A stretch of 58,498 nt of DNA from Companilactobacillus hulinensis. Lineage in GTDB: Bacteria > Bacillota > Bacilli > Lactobacillales > Lactobacillaceae. The translations under genes and the position numbers were made by a program. The notes under the pieces were generated by a model. It ran no database searches and was not told the origin of the DNA. It saw nothing but the letters and a program-made list of their open reading frames with translations. Below are positions 50,325 to 58,498 of this stretch, in pieces; the stretch's first letter is position 1; each line of letters starts with the position of its first letter. The stretch lies in the NCBI RefSeq assembly GCF_003946555.1, contig NZ_RHOO01000016.1:1-58498 (forward strand), written 5' to 3'.

Positions 50325-51755
50325 CTATATATGATTTATGGAATCGTTTTCGATATTCATGGGGAAAAGCAAATTAGAATTTGGATAATCCCTCAGTAGA
50401 TCAGTGTTTTGCGTTCCAACTTCATCTGAATTTTCCCATGTTCCTAAATCTTGTAACAAATCAATATTTTTGAATCTTTGGTTGACCGGCAAATTGTAAT
50501 AGCTCAATTTGCTGTTATTACCATAATAGTTTTCATCGGTAAGTTGAATCAATACATATTTTGATTTTATCCAACCACCACTAACTTTAAGCCAGACATT
50601 TGAACCATTTTTTTTGACCGTTTGAATTCTTTCAGCTTTATTATCTGACATTCTACCAATTACTTGTGCGGAATTATTTGGTTCTGCACGCAAGAAGTTA
50701 TTAGGTTGTTGCTTACGATAAATTGCTTTAGCACCGAAGTATGCTCCAACCTCGTTCAATTCGTAATCAGGCGTGAATCCATCTGAATTGGCGAATTGAT
50801 TCTCACCAAGTTGGACGTATTCCTCACCATTGAATTTAACAACATTAGTAATATGATAGCCAGACATTGGATGAACGACCTTACTTGTTTTGATCAAACG
50901 GTAAGGGTTCTCGTAGATTGGTTCATCTTTGTTACTCATGTAGTAAACATTTTGATTGAGAGTTTCACTCTTAGACTTGTCCTTTAATTTGCGATATTCA
51001 TTACCAGTTGCTGGATAGTTGGTTACGACACCGTCAATAGGCATGTTAACTAGAGTGTTCCATTTTGAAGGACTCTCATTCATTTCATCCCATACATAAA
51101 CTGATTTACCCATATAATGAAGAGTATTGATCACTTCTGGAGTAATGATTTTTGACGAAAGATTAACACCAGTCACATATGAAAGCACATCGAAGTTAAC
51201 ACGTTTAATAGTTCCGGCAATGAAAATACGGGGGATGTCTGGCATCAGTTCAGACTCATTTTGCAAACTTTTCGTTGAGAATGAATGGAACATAACTCGG
51301 TCATGCATACCGTATTTATCAATACATTCTTTGAGCAATTCCTCCATATTTTGAGGATTCCCTTTGCTAGTCTTTTTAGTTTCAATAAGGAATTTTGCTC
51401 TAGGATTATTTTTATAGTGTTCAAATACCTGATCCAAGCTATGAATAGGTTCGCCATTTTTTTGAGTTAACTGACTTAATTCTGAAAAATTGTGTTGCGA
51501 AACAACATCGGAAGTACCTGTGATACGTTCCAGATTTTTGTCATGAGATACTACTAGAACGTTATCTTTTGAAACATGGAGATCTAATTCAACGTAGTCC
51601 GCACCCTCGGAAAAGGCAGTGTTAAAACTTTGGAAAGTCTCTTCAGGAGCTTTGATCGGATCGCCACGATGACCAATAACCGAAAAACCACTTGCAAAAA
51701 AGAATACACAACTGACTAATAGAACTTTTAAAATATTGGAATTTCTAGAATTCAT
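50325..51755 (-). CDS. Secreted or anchored glycerophosphodiester phosphodiesterase with C-terminal SH3-like repeats
   Basis: A 476-residue protein. An N-terminal signal peptide or anchor (ILKVLLVSCVFFFASGFSVI) runs directly into the catalytic IGHRGDPIKAPEET. GDPD metal ligands follow in DYVELDLHVSKDNVLVVSHD, and LIETKKT. The enzymatic domain ends near residue 255. The rest (about 265-476) has repeats like YEN-YRLI ... VVKFNGEEYVQLGENQF and NNFLRAEPNNSAQVIGRM, suggestive of SLAP/SH3-type wall-binding domains. The likely substrates are lipid- or teichoic-acid-derived glycerophosphodiesters outside the cell. ATG 51755 has GGGAG upstream. Confidence 0.87.
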   Translation of the reverse strand: MNSRNSNILKVLLVSCVFFFASGFSVIGHRGDPIKAPEETFQSFNTAFSEGADYVELDLHVSKDNVLVVSHDKNLERITGTSDVVSQHNFSELSQLTQKNGEPIHSLDQVFEHYKNNPRAKFLIETKKTSKGNPQNMEELLKECIDKYGMHDRVMFHSFSTKSLQNESELMPDIPRIFIAGTIKRVNFDVLSYVTGVNLSSKIITPEVINTLHYMGKSVYVWDEMNESPSKWNTLVNMPIDGVVTNYPATGNEYRKLKDKSKSETLNQNVYYMSNKDEPIYENPYRLIKTSKVVHPMSGYHITNVVKFNGEEYVQLGENQFANSDGFTPDYELNEVGAYFGAKAIYRKQQPNNFLRAEPNNSAQVIGRMSDNKAERIQTVKKNGSNVWLKVSGGWIKSKYVLIQLTDENYYGNNSKLSYYNLPVNQRFKNIDLLQDLGTWENSDEVGTQNTDLLRDYPNSNLLFPMNIENDSINHI

Positions 51756-51857
51756 TTAAATAACTCCCTATATAACAAGGCTTATTAGCGATGTTTCGTT
51801 CTCTGGTATTATATACTAGATATGCTGGATAAATAGTAATAATTGTGAGGTACAAAT

Positions 51858-52193
51858 ATGGACAATGAAAAATTAACGCTTGATATAATCGAACAGATTA
51901 CACGTAATGATGGCACAAAGTATTATGAAATGGCAAATGTGCTCATGAATGGACGTGCGGAAAAGGCCGCTGAATTGGGGCTTATCAAAGAAGTGCGTAT
52001 CTTAAAACTTAATATTCCTCATTCATCAGCCGTGATAATTTATGAAGACTACATCAATGAGAATTATACCGTACCACCAATGAATATGTCTGAATGGGTT
52101 GAATGGAAGAAACCTGAAGGACAAATTCTAGATGCTTTTAACGATATTCTAAAAGCAAATAAAATTATTTCAAAGGAGGATAATGATAAATAA
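51858..52193 (+). CDS. Hypothetical protein, 111 residues
   Basis: A small soluble protein with no membrane segment and no motif I recognise. It has an N-terminal helix (LTLDIIEQITRNDGTKYYEMANVLMN), a central strand-rich part (VRILKLNIPHSSAVIIYEDY) and an acidic C-terminus. The start is ATG 51858 with TGAGG about nine bases upstream. Its stop overlaps the ATG of the metallophosphoesterase by one base (TAATG), so the two are coupled and probably functionally linked. Confidence 0.7.
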   Translation: MDNEKLTLDIIEQITRNDGTKYYEMANVLMNGRAEKAAELGLIKEVRILKLNIPHSSAVIIYEDYINENYTVPPMNMSEWVEWKKPEGQILDAFNDILKANKIISKEDNDK

Positions 52194-52805
52194 TGAATTA
52201 CTTCATTGCAGATACACATTTTTATCATTATCAATTGCTAGAGCCGAATAATTTTGCACCCCGACATTTTAGTGATGTTAATCAGATGAATCAGGCTATG
52301 ATCGATGCCTGGAATGCACGAGTCGATGATAATGATACAGTTTATCATCTAGGGGATATTCTCAATGCGTCCTCAGAACACACCGACCAATGAAGATACA
52401 TATGCAATGCTCAAACAATTGAATGGTCACATTGTTTTGATCAAAGGCAATCATGATTATCGTGAATTGTTCAAATTTCTGGCCAAACGTAATCCAACTA
52501 TGCCGGATGGCAAGCCCAAGTATACTTTTGAAGATGTTGGAGCACTATTAAAATTTGATCATCATCAATTCTATTGTACACATTATCCAATGTTGCTTGG
52601 CAAAGTGGATAAAATAATTAATTTGCACGGACACATTCATCATTATAGTGTTCCAATTGCTGAAAATATCAATGTCGGAGTCGATGCTCCTGAAAGAGAT
52701 TATTTGTCAGAGGATCTCCCATGGGGTTCTCCATTGCGTGGAGAAGAGATCTTAGAAATGTATGATAAGAAAAAAGCGGATATAGCGGAGTTAAATAGAA
52801 AGTAG
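52193..52805 (+). pseudogene. Metallophosphoesterase disrupted by a single-base frameshift
   Basis: Two overlapping reading frames make up one phosphoesterase of about 203 residues. The first (52193-52393) has YFIADTHFYH and YHLGDI, then leaves the family pattern and stops. The second (from about 52362 to 52805) has LNGHIVLIKGNHDYRE, FYCTHYPML and INLHGHIHHYS. Removing the C at 52361 turns ATT CTC AAT into ATT TCA ATG and restores GDISMRPQNTPTNEDTYAML through the join. The metal-binding motifs are split across the two frames, so neither half should work. A true mutation and a sequencing error look the same here. Confidence 0.85.
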
Positions 52806-52813
52806 GGACTTAT

Positions 52814-54187
52814 ATGGAAACTATAAGAATCATGCACACCAATGATTTACATTCTCACTTTGAAAATTTTCCCAAAATCAAACGATATATTGAAGATGCT
52901 CGTGCACATCATACTGAACAGGAGTTTTATTTGTTCGACATCGGGGATGCCATGGATAGAGCGCATCCGCTAACAGAAGCGACTGATGGCCGTGCCAATA
53001 TTGATTGGCTGAATTCATTAAATTATGATGCAGCAACAGTTGGTAATAATGAAGGACTCGGCAACAGCCACGAAGTTTTGGAACATCTATATGATGATGC
53101 TAATTTTCCGGTCATACTAGGTAATTTATACGAGGAAAAGACTCATCAGTTGGCAGAATTTGCTAAACCTTACCTTATTATAAAAACAAAGAAAGATACC
53201 AAAATTGGTATCTTGGGGTTCACAGCGCCATTCATTTTGACATATCCACTAGTAGACTGGGATATTCGCTTGATTCAAGAGATGTTACCTAAGTGGCTAG
53301 GTGAGTTGCAGAAGCAAGAATGTGATGTGATTGTCTTGCTATCTCATTTGGGTGTTTCCATGGATCGGATGCTTGCTAGTAAATATCCAGAAATTGATGT
53401 TATCATCGGTTCGCACACACATCATTTGTTTGAAAAAGGTGAAATGGATAATGGTGTGTTATTGGCAGCAGCTGGAAAATATGGCTATTATATTGGAACC
53501 ATTAATTTGACGCTAGATGATAATAAAAAAGTAGTTGATAAACATACTGATACCCAAAAAACAGCGGACCTTCCAGAGTTAGCTGGTGATAAAGAGTGGA
53601 TACAACACCAACTTGATACCGGTAATAGATTGTTGTCATCTAAAAAGATTGCCAATATTCCAAATGATCTAAGTTCTGATTTTCATAATGAAAATGCTGT
53701 TATTCAAACTGGATTAGATGCAATAATGGATTATACACAAGCAGATGCCGGCGTATTAAGCTCAGGCTTGTTTTTAAAGGGACTGAGTGCCGGGGTCGTC
53801 ACTGAAAAAGACCTGCATGATATGTTGCCACATGCAATTCATGCAATGAAAACAACTATGCGTGGTGCTGATATTTGGTGGATGATTATGGAAATGGAAA
53901 AAAATCGTCCATATTTACGCAGTCATCAGCAAAAAGGAATGGGTTTCCGTGGTAAAATATTTGGCGAGCTTGTTTATCGCGGAATTACTATTGATGAGAA
54001 GAGAAACGTCTACATTAATGATGAAAAACTACAAATGGATAAAGAGTATACGTTAGCATTATTAGACCATTATTTATTTGTTCCATACTTTCCTGCAATT
54101 GAGATTATGGGTAAGAATGAAATTTTGTACCCTAAGTTTTTGAGAAATGTATTTGGCGATTATTTGAAAAAGAAATATCCAATGTAA
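52814..54187 (+). CDS. Bifunctional metallophosphatase/5'-nucleotidase (YunD-like)
   Basis: A 457-residue, signal-less enzyme. The N-terminal calcineurin-like domain has IMHTNDLHSHF, FDIGDAMDR, ATVGNNEGLG, VLLSHLGVSMD and VIIGSHTHHLF; the C-terminal 5'-nucleotidase domain has NAVIQTGLDAIMDYTQADAGVLSSG and the late LLDHYLFVPYFP. Without a signal peptide it is probably cytoplasmic, like YunD. It starts at ATG 52814, eight bases after the preceding stop, with AGGGA upstream, and leads into yutD. Confidence 0.9.
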   Translation: METIRIMHTNDLHSHFENFPKIKRYIEDARAHHTEQEFYLFDIGDAMDRAHPLTEATDGRANIDWLNSLNYDAATVGNNEGLGNSHEVLEHLYDDANFPVILGNLYEEKTHQLAEFAKPYLIIKTKKDTKIGILGFTAPFILTYPLVDWDIRLIQEMLPKWLGELQKQECDVIVLLSHLGVSMDRMLASKYPEIDVIIGSHTHHLFEKGEMDNGVLLAAAGKYGYYIGTINLTLDDNKKVVDKHTDTQKTADLPELAGDKEWIQHQLDTGNRLLSSKKIANIPNDLSSDFHNENAVIQTGLDAIMDYTQADAGVLSSGLFLKGLSAGVVTEKDLHDMLPHAIHAMKTTMRGADIWWMIMEMEKNRPYLRSHQQKGMGFRGKIFGELVYRGITIDEKRNVYINDEKLQMDKEYTLALLDHYLFVPYFPAIEIMGKNEILYPKFLRNVFGDYLKKKYPM

Positions 54188-54202
54188 ATGTGAGGTGATT
54201 TT

Positions 54203-54784
54203 GTGCAAGAACCTGAAGAGAAAGAAAAAGAAGTAGTTAAACAGGCCGACGTGATAGTCCTAACTGATAATTTGATTACTATCAATGGAGAAAAGTATCA
54301 TTTAGTAGAAGATCATGATGGCGGGTTTGACCGTGAGAAGATTGAAGAACGCTATAATACTGTTCTGGAAAAGTATGATTACATCGTCGGTGATTGGGGA
54401 TATGATCAGCTTAGATTCAAGGGATTTTATGAAGATGAGAGAAAAGAAAGCGGCATAGATAATAGAATTTCTCACTTAGAGGATTATTTGATTGAGTATT
54501 GCAACTTCGGATGTGCTTATTTTGTCTTGGAGAAAGATAAAAAAGCTCCAGTTTCAAAGCGTCGTCGTAATCAACAACATAGTCGTCCAAAGAACCATCA
54601 AGGACATCCACATCAAGGTAAGATTCGTTCGATTCATAAGAATAATACTAACAATGCGGCTAACCACGCTGGCAAGACTCATAAAAATAAAAAACGCCCA
54701 GTAACTCACAATAATAGTAAGAAGTCGACTGGGAATACAAAAACAAGAAACTTTAAAATTAGAAAAATAGGTGAGAAGAGCTAA
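54203..54784 (+). CDS. yutD: YutD family protein (DUF1027)
   Basis: A 193-residue protein whose first 115 residues match YutD: ITINGEKYHLVEDHDGGFDREKIEERY, YDYIVGDWGYDQLRFKGFY and HLEDYLIEYCNFGCAYFVLEK. Function is unknown. The last 75 residues are an unusual basic, Lys/Asn/His-rich tail (repeated NN, HK, KNKK) that may bind nucleic acid. The start is GTG 54203 with TGAGGTGA about five bases upstream. Its stop overlaps the next ATG by one base. Confidence 0.88.
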   Translation: MQEPEEKEKEVVKQADVIVLTDNLITINGEKYHLVEDHDGGFDREKIEERYNTVLEKYDYIVGDWGYDQLRFKGFYEDERKESGIDNRISHLEDYLIEYCNFGCAYFVLEKDKKAPVSKRRRNQQHSRPKNHQGHPHQGKIRSIHKNNTNNAANHAGKTHKNKKRPVTHNNSKKSTGNTKTRNFKIRKIGEKS

Positions 54785-55563
54785 TGAAAAAGTACCAAAC
54801 ATACTTAATTGATCTAGATGGAACCATGTATCGAGGCAAGGATAAAATTCCAGAAGCAAAGATTTTTATTGATAATTTGAACGCCAACGGATTAGATTAT
54901 TATTTTTTGACGAACAATACTACTAAGACACCGCAGCAAGTGGCGGATAATTTGATGAATAATCATCAAATAACAGCTACGGCAAAACAAGTTCTGACAC
55001 CATCACTAGCAACCGCCGCATACGTTAAAGGGATGTTCAAAGACGGAATCGAGAACCATTCAGCTTATGTTATAGGTGAGTATGGCTTGAAGAGCGCTAT
55101 TTTTGGTACAGGAATCAAGCTTAATGAAACCGATCCAGATGTTGTTATCGTGGGATTAGACTATGACGTTACATATCACAAATTTGAATTGGCAACATTA
55201 GCTATCAAGCGTGGAGCATTCTTTATTGGAACAAATGCGGATACTAATCTTCCTAATGAACGTGGATTAGTTCCAGGTGCCGGTTCAGTTATTTCGCTAG
55301 TAGAGACATCAACGCAACAAAAGGCTAAGTATATCGGTAAACCTGAACCCGATATCGTTGATTTTGCCGTATCAGTCAAAGAATTTGATCCATCAACAGC
55401 AATTATGGTTGGTGATAATTACAATACAGATATCAAATGTGGATTGAGTGCAGGCTTAGATACTCTATTAGTTTACACAGGTGTAAGTACCCATGAAGAT
55501 ATTGATAAGCAAACTAAGAAACCAACATATCAAATAGAAAGTCTAGATCAGTGGGATGTCTAA
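54784..55563 (+). CDS. TIGR01457 family HAD-type hydrolase (YutF/NagD-like)
   Basis: A 259-residue HAD subclass IIA phosphatase. The nucleophile motif LIDLDGTMYRG (Asp 10 and 12), FLTNNTTKTP, the cap region, GKPEPDIV and the acidic VGDNYNTDIKCG motif are all present. The substrates are probably sugar phosphates or nucleoside monophosphates, as in NagD. It is coupled to yutD by overlap and overlaps the next gene by eight bases. Confidence 0.93.
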   Translation: MKKYQTYLIDLDGTMYRGKDKIPEAKIFIDNLNANGLDYYFLTNNTTKTPQQVADNLMNNHQITATAKQVLTPSLATAAYVKGMFKDGIENHSAYVIGEYGLKSAIFGTGIKLNETDPDVVIVGLDYDVTYHKFELATLAIKRGAFFIGTNADTNLPNERGLVPGAGSVISLVETSTQQKAKYIGKPEPDIVDFAVSVKEFDPSTAIMVGDNYNTDIKCGLSAGLDTLLVYTGVSTHEDIDKQTKKPTYQIESLDQWDV

Positions 55564-56161
55564 TTTTCAAAAGGATACTTTTTATACAATAGTATTGGCA
55601 CTCTTTATTCTGACTCTGTCTATAACAGTGACAATTTTTGCCAGTTATGGACTGTTTTTCTTTGCAATCAAACATTATTATCTTGAACAAGCAGTAAATC
55701 TAAGTTTTGGTGCAGTAATGCACAATTACGACCAGATGATGAATTATTTGATCAATCCGTTCAATTGGACCTTTAAGCTGAGTGACTTTCAATCCTCTGC
55801 TGCGGGACGATTGCATTTTGAGGATGTTAAGAAACTATTCATACTCAATTTTGGCGTATTGATACTGTCTGGTGCTTATCTGTGGTTTCAGAGAAGGAAA
55901 CGAGTCTATATCAAACCAGTATTTAAGTATATTGCAATAATAGGAGTAGTGCTGGCAATTTTAATGGCAGTAGATTTTGATGGATTTTTTGTAGTATTCC
56001 ATGAAGTACTATTTCGAAATAGCGATTGGTTATTTGATCCAGAACGAGATCCAGTGATTAATATCTTGCCAGAAGAATTCTTTACACAGTGTTTTGTACT
56101 ATTTTTCATATTGTTTGAGGGGTTAAATATTTGGAAGTACATAAAAAAGGCTAGGACATAA
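55556..56161 (+). CDS. TIGR01906 family integral membrane protein
   Basis: A 201-residue membrane protein with four helices: TIVLALFILTLSITVTIFASYGLFFF, LFILNFGVLILSGAYLWF, YIAIIGVVLAILMAVDF and FFTQCFVLFFILFEGLNIW. The external loop contains FHEVLFRNSDWLFDPERDPVINILPEEFF, the family signature. Function is unknown. It overlaps the HAD gene by eight bases, a conserved pairing in lactobacilli. Its stop lies inside a bidirectional terminator. Confidence 0.87.
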   Translation: MSNFQKDTFYTIVLALFILTLSITVTIFASYGLFFFAIKHYYLEQAVNLSFGAVMHNYDQMMNYLINPFNWTFKLSDFQSSAAGRLHFEDVKKLFILNFGVLILSGAYLWFQRRKRVYIKPVFKYIAIIGVVLAILMAVDFDGFFVVFHEVLFRNSDWLFDPERDPVINILPEEFFTQCFVLFFILFEGLNIWKYIKKART

Positions 56162-56177
56162 TGTCCTAGCCTTTTAA
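56145..56177. terminator. Bidirectional terminator between the TIGR01906 gene and dedA
   Basis: AAAAGGCTAGGAC pairs perfectly with GTCCTAGCCTTTT over a five-base loop, with A and T runs on both sides. It includes the stop codon at 56159-56161. Confidence 0.92.
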
Positions 56178-56178
56178 C

Positions 56179-56838
56179 TTATTCTCCAGCAGTTTTTTTC
56201 TTACGATTCTTCAAAGCAGTAATTAAAATTGGAATTAATGAAACAATTACGATTCCGATGATAATCATTGAAAAATGTTCTTGAACAGCAGGAATATTTC
56301 CGAAAAGATGTCCAGCAAGTGAACAAATGAGAACCCATAGGAAAGCCCCCAGCATGTTAAACTCTAGAAACTTTCTGTAATGCATGGTACCACTACCCGC
56401 AACAAATGGTACGAATGTTCTTATCAATGGGATAAAACGTCCGATGGCAATAGTCTTTCCACCGTGTTTTTCAAAGAAAGCATGCGCTTCATCAAGATGC
56501 TCTTTATTTATCAGTTTACTTAAATACCGGTTATTAGTTGCAAATTCACCAAAATGCTCACCAATTTCATAATTCATCGAATCACCTAGTACCGCAGCAA
56601 CAAAGAATAAGAAGAACAGCCCAATGCTTGATAACCCATATTGAGGATTAGCAGCCAGTGCCATCGCTGCAAATATTAATGAATCTCCAGGTAAGAAGGG
56701 AAGAATTACAACCCCAGTTTCAATGAATATGATTAGAAATAGTATAAGATATGTCCAGATTCCGAAATTATTCACGATATTGACCATGTGGCTATCAATG
56801 TGCAGAATAAAGTCGATCAGACTCATTACGTAACTCAA
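56179..56838 (-). CDS. DedA family membrane protein
   Basis: A 219-residue protein of the DedA/SNARE-associated fold with about five helices. Signature parts are FIETGVVILPFLPGDSLIFAAMALA, YEIGEHFGEF, the HGGKTIAIGRFIPLIRTFVPFVAGSGTMHYRKF motif with conserved Arg and Pro, and GAFLWV. Some DedA proteins (UptA) recycle undecaprenyl phosphate; the DUF368 gene at the other end of the window belongs to the alternative family for the same job. I prefer TTG 56838, which has GGAG eight bases upstream, over ATG 56826, which has none. Confidence 0.9.
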   Translation of the reverse strand: MSYVMSLIDFILHIDSHMVNIVNNFGIWTYLILFLIIFIETGVVILPFLPGDSLIFAAMALAANPQYGLSSIGLFFLFFVAAVLGDSMNYEIGEHFGEFATNNRYLSKLINKEHLDEAHAFFEKHGGKTIAIGRFIPLIRTFVPFVAGSGTMHYRKFLEFNMLGAFLWVLICSLAGHLFGNIPAVQEHFSMIIIGIVIVSLIPILITALKNRKKKTAGE

Positions 56839-56922
56839 TCAATCAACTCCAAAATTTTCAAATTAAACTACATTATACCAGCTTAGCTTAAAATAACTTT
56901 AAATTGTATAGCATTCTTAAAA

Positions 56923-57915
56923 TTATTTCTCAAATAATGAAGTACTATGTTCAAAGTAGTCTTTATTAGGGTATAAATTACGAATAGCTTTGGTGACTGC
57001 CATTGGACCTTCAGCAAATGCAGTTGCAATTAATTGTAATTTACCAGGGTATGATGCAATGTCTCCGATGGCGAACACATTGGGTAAATTGGTTTCCATT
57101 TCTTGATTGACCTTAATGAACGGACCATTGAGTTCAATATTCCAATCACGAAGAATTTTGGAGTCTGAGATAAATCCGTAATTGACCAGTAATTTGTCGA
57201 CGGTTATTACTTTAATCTCGTCAGATTTGATCATCTTCAATGTAATATCAATTTTGCTGTGATCATCAGTATTGAATGTAACATCTTTAATGATATAAGG
57301 ATTCAGTTGTTCAACCGTAGATTCATTGAGTTTGTCGACACTCGACTCCATAGCACGATACTTGTTTCTTCTATGTATAAGGAATGTGCTGTTTGAGATT
57401 TCATTTAAGTCAATTGCCCAATCAACAGCAGAGTCTCCACCACCGGCAACTGCAACATCTTTCTTGCGGAATTCTTCCATATCATTAACGAAGTAAGTTA
57501 GATTGTTTTCTTCAATAGCTTTATCATATTCAAATGTAAGTTTGCGAGGTTTGAATGCACCATTACCGATTGCAATAATAATAGCCTTGGTGTAGATAGT
57601 TTCCTTAGTAGTAGAAACTTTCCAGATATCATCCTCTTGATCAAGATTGGTTACTGATGTATCAAGGTATTCATCACAGTCCATAAAGTGTAGCTGCTGA
57701 ATCAGTTGATCTGACAGTTGTGTCCCCGACACTTGAGGTAGGCCAGCAACATCGTATATGTTCTTTTGTGCATATAAAGTTTCAGGCTGACCGCCTAGTT
57801 TTGGTAAACTTTCTATTAAAGCAACGTTTAGTTTTCTAAGCCTAGCAAAGTATGCAGCGAACATTCCAGCTGGACCGCCACCAATAATTGTAATGTCATA
57901 AGTCTTTTCATTCAT
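56923..57915 (-). CDS. Ferredoxin-NADP(+) reductase (YumC-like, thioredoxin-reductase fold)
   Basis: A 330-residue FAD- and NADPH-binding flavoprotein. It has the FAD motif ITIIGGGPAGMFAAYFARLR near residue 13, the NADP motif VAGGGDSAVDWAIDL, and the C-terminal FAIGDIASYPGKLQLIATAFAEGP. There is no CxxC redox pair, which separates it from thioredoxin reductase and supports YumC-type ferredoxin/flavodoxin reductase. I chose ATG 57915 with GGTGAC upstream; the frame stays open to 57963. Confidence 0.93.
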   Translation of the reverse strand: MNEKTYDITIIGGGPAGMFAAYFARLRKLNVALIESLPKLGGQPETLYAQKNIYDVAGLPQVSGTQLSDQLIQQLHFMDCDEYLDTSVTNLDQEDDIWKVSTTKETIYTKAIIIAIGNGAFKPRKLTFEYDKAIEENNLTYFVNDMEEFRKKDVAVAGGGDSAVDWAIDLNEISNSTFLIHRRNKYRAMESSVDKLNESTVEQLNPYIIKDVTFNTDDHSKIDITLKMIKSDEIKVITVDKLLVNYGFISDSKILRDWNIELNGPFIKVNQEMETNLPNVFAIGDIASYPGKLQLIATAFAEGPMAVTKAIRNLYPNKDYFEHSTSLFEK

Positions 57916-57993
57916 ATTGTCACCAGTTTCTGTTATATAATCTGTTACAATATATTGTTGCATAGATTGAATAAAAAGATAAAGGAGGAAGTC

Positions 57994-58368
57994 ATGAAAA
58001 TAGGTGATAAACTTTCTGGAGAGATATCAGGAGTACAACCATACGGAGTTTTTGTTAATTTGGATAATGGTCAGCAAGGACTGATACATATCTCGGAGCT
58101 AAAGCATGGCTTTGTTTCTAATATAGATAATAACTATCGAGTTGGAGATAAGGTCGATGTAATTGTGATGGGTATTGATGAATACAATGGCAAAATCAGT
58201 TTATCCATCCGTGCATTACAGAAAAAGAAGATAGGACGTCCTATCTTGCACAAGCATTTTTGGACTAATTACAAGGACAAGATCGGTTACAAGACAATTA
58301 AGCACGAAAAAGGTCAATGGATAAACAGCGCTATGAGTGAGATTACGAAAGAAAAACAAAAAAATTGA
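57994..58368 (+). CDS. S1 domain RNA-binding protein (YugI/CvfD-like)
   Basis: A 124-residue protein. Residues 1-72 are an S1 domain (MKIGDKLSGEISGVQPYGVFV, GQQGLIHISELKHGFV, VIVMGIDEYNGKISLSIRAL); the rest is basic. In pneumococcus, CvfD of this type acts as a post-transcriptional regulator. The ATG follows AAAGGAGG with a five-base spacer. It is divergent from the reductase; a TACAAT near 57948 is a possible -10. Confidence 0.9.
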   Translation: MKIGDKLSGEISGVQPYGVFVNLDNGQQGLIHISELKHGFVSNIDNNYRVGDKVDVIVMGIDEYNGKISLSIRALQKKKIGRPILHKHFWTNYKDKIGYKTIKHEKGQWINSAMSEITKEKQKN

Positions 58369-58387
58369 ACTTTTTTCGCAAAAAGGG

Positions 58388-58416
58388 TTGCAACCATCAA
58401 TTGTAATTGGTAATAT
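58388..58416 (+). promoter_or_regulatory. Strong promoter at the window end
   Basis: TTGCAA (58388-58393), an exact 17-base spacer, then TAATAT (58411-58416). No open frame follows within the window. Downstream, CAACGACT and AGTCGTTG can pair around 58449-58483. The gene it drives is outside the window; a stable RNA is possible. Confidence 0.65.
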
Positions 58417-58498
58417 ATTATTTGTTGTTGCGACAGAGCAACGGCGACAACGACTTGAGAGCTTCCAACTTGATAGTCGTTGAAAAATTTTTTTAAAA

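Noticed and set aside
52365-52805. Downstream half of the phosphoesterase as an independent gene starting at ATG 52365
   Set aside because: It lacks the first metal-binding motif and a ribosome site, and joins the upstream half after a one-base change.

Overview
The window looks like chromosomal DNA of a low-GC Gram-positive bacterium of the Lactobacillaceae. The grounds are consensus-like sigma-A promoters, strong Shine-Dalgarno sites with frequent TTG/GTG starts, an alanine T-box, CcpA/cre and CIRCE control, divergent pepQ-ccpA, a PepV dipeptidase and the ymdB-mutS-mutL-ruvA-ruvB-queA-tgt-yajC order. A Companilactobacillus-type species is my guess; the sequence alone does not prove the genus.

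Layout. 1-5.1 kb: the 3' end of an unidentified gene, a DUF368 (PopT-like) membrane protein, an ABC-F ATPase, divergent rex, and manA. 5.1-12.7 kb: an alpha/beta hydrolase, a glutamate/dicarboxylate symporter, a CPBP protease, CIRCE-controlled groES-groEL, a MerR regulator and a DUF554 protein. 12.7-23 kb: a repair, recombination and queuosine block (ymdB, mutS, mutL, ruvA, ruvB, queA, tgt, yajC). 23.5-28.5 kb: zwf, dinB, nrnA and a DEAD-box helicase. 28.5-36.2 kb: T-box-alaS-ireB-ruvX-yrzB, cvpA, mutS2 and trxA. 36.3-43.1 kb: an aldo/keto reductase with a cre site, a fresh ISL3-type insertion, yslB, murI, XTP diphosphatase and two YtxG/YtxH-like envelope proteins. 43.2-51.8 kb: pepQ/ccpA, a small membrane protein, a class A penicillin-binding protein, pepV and a secreted glycerophosphodiesterase. 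51.8-58.5 kb: an unknown small protein, a frameshifted metallophosphoesterase, a YunD-like nucleotidase, yutD, a HAD phosphatase, a TIGR01906 protein, dedA, a ferredoxin-NADP reductase and an S1-domain protein. The window ends in a strong promoter.

The genes are mostly ordinary core functions. The unusual content is between them. Two families of long palindromic repeats fill all eight intergenic gaps longer than 300 bp, and never the same gap. Family F1 has twelve complete ~120-bp units in four tandem arrays. It starts at the stop codon of manA, groEL, queA and the ytxH-like gene, and in three of four cases lies between that stop and the next terminator, so it is probably transcribed as 3' UTR. 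Family F2 has six ~140-190-bp units, in three of four sites outside the operon terminator. It can fold as a long closing stem enclosing further hairpins. In both families the stem sequences differ from copy to copy while the two arms stay complementary, including double substitutions, so structure rather than sequence appears to be conserved. I name them F1 and F2 for convenience and cannot say whether they have been described.

Other points: a 1,996-bp ISL3-type element with perfect 22-bp ends and a perfect 8-bp target duplication sits in the loop of a terminator hairpin, which it splits in two. There are also two probable single-base frameshifts, at the dinB 5' end and in the metallophosphoesterase.
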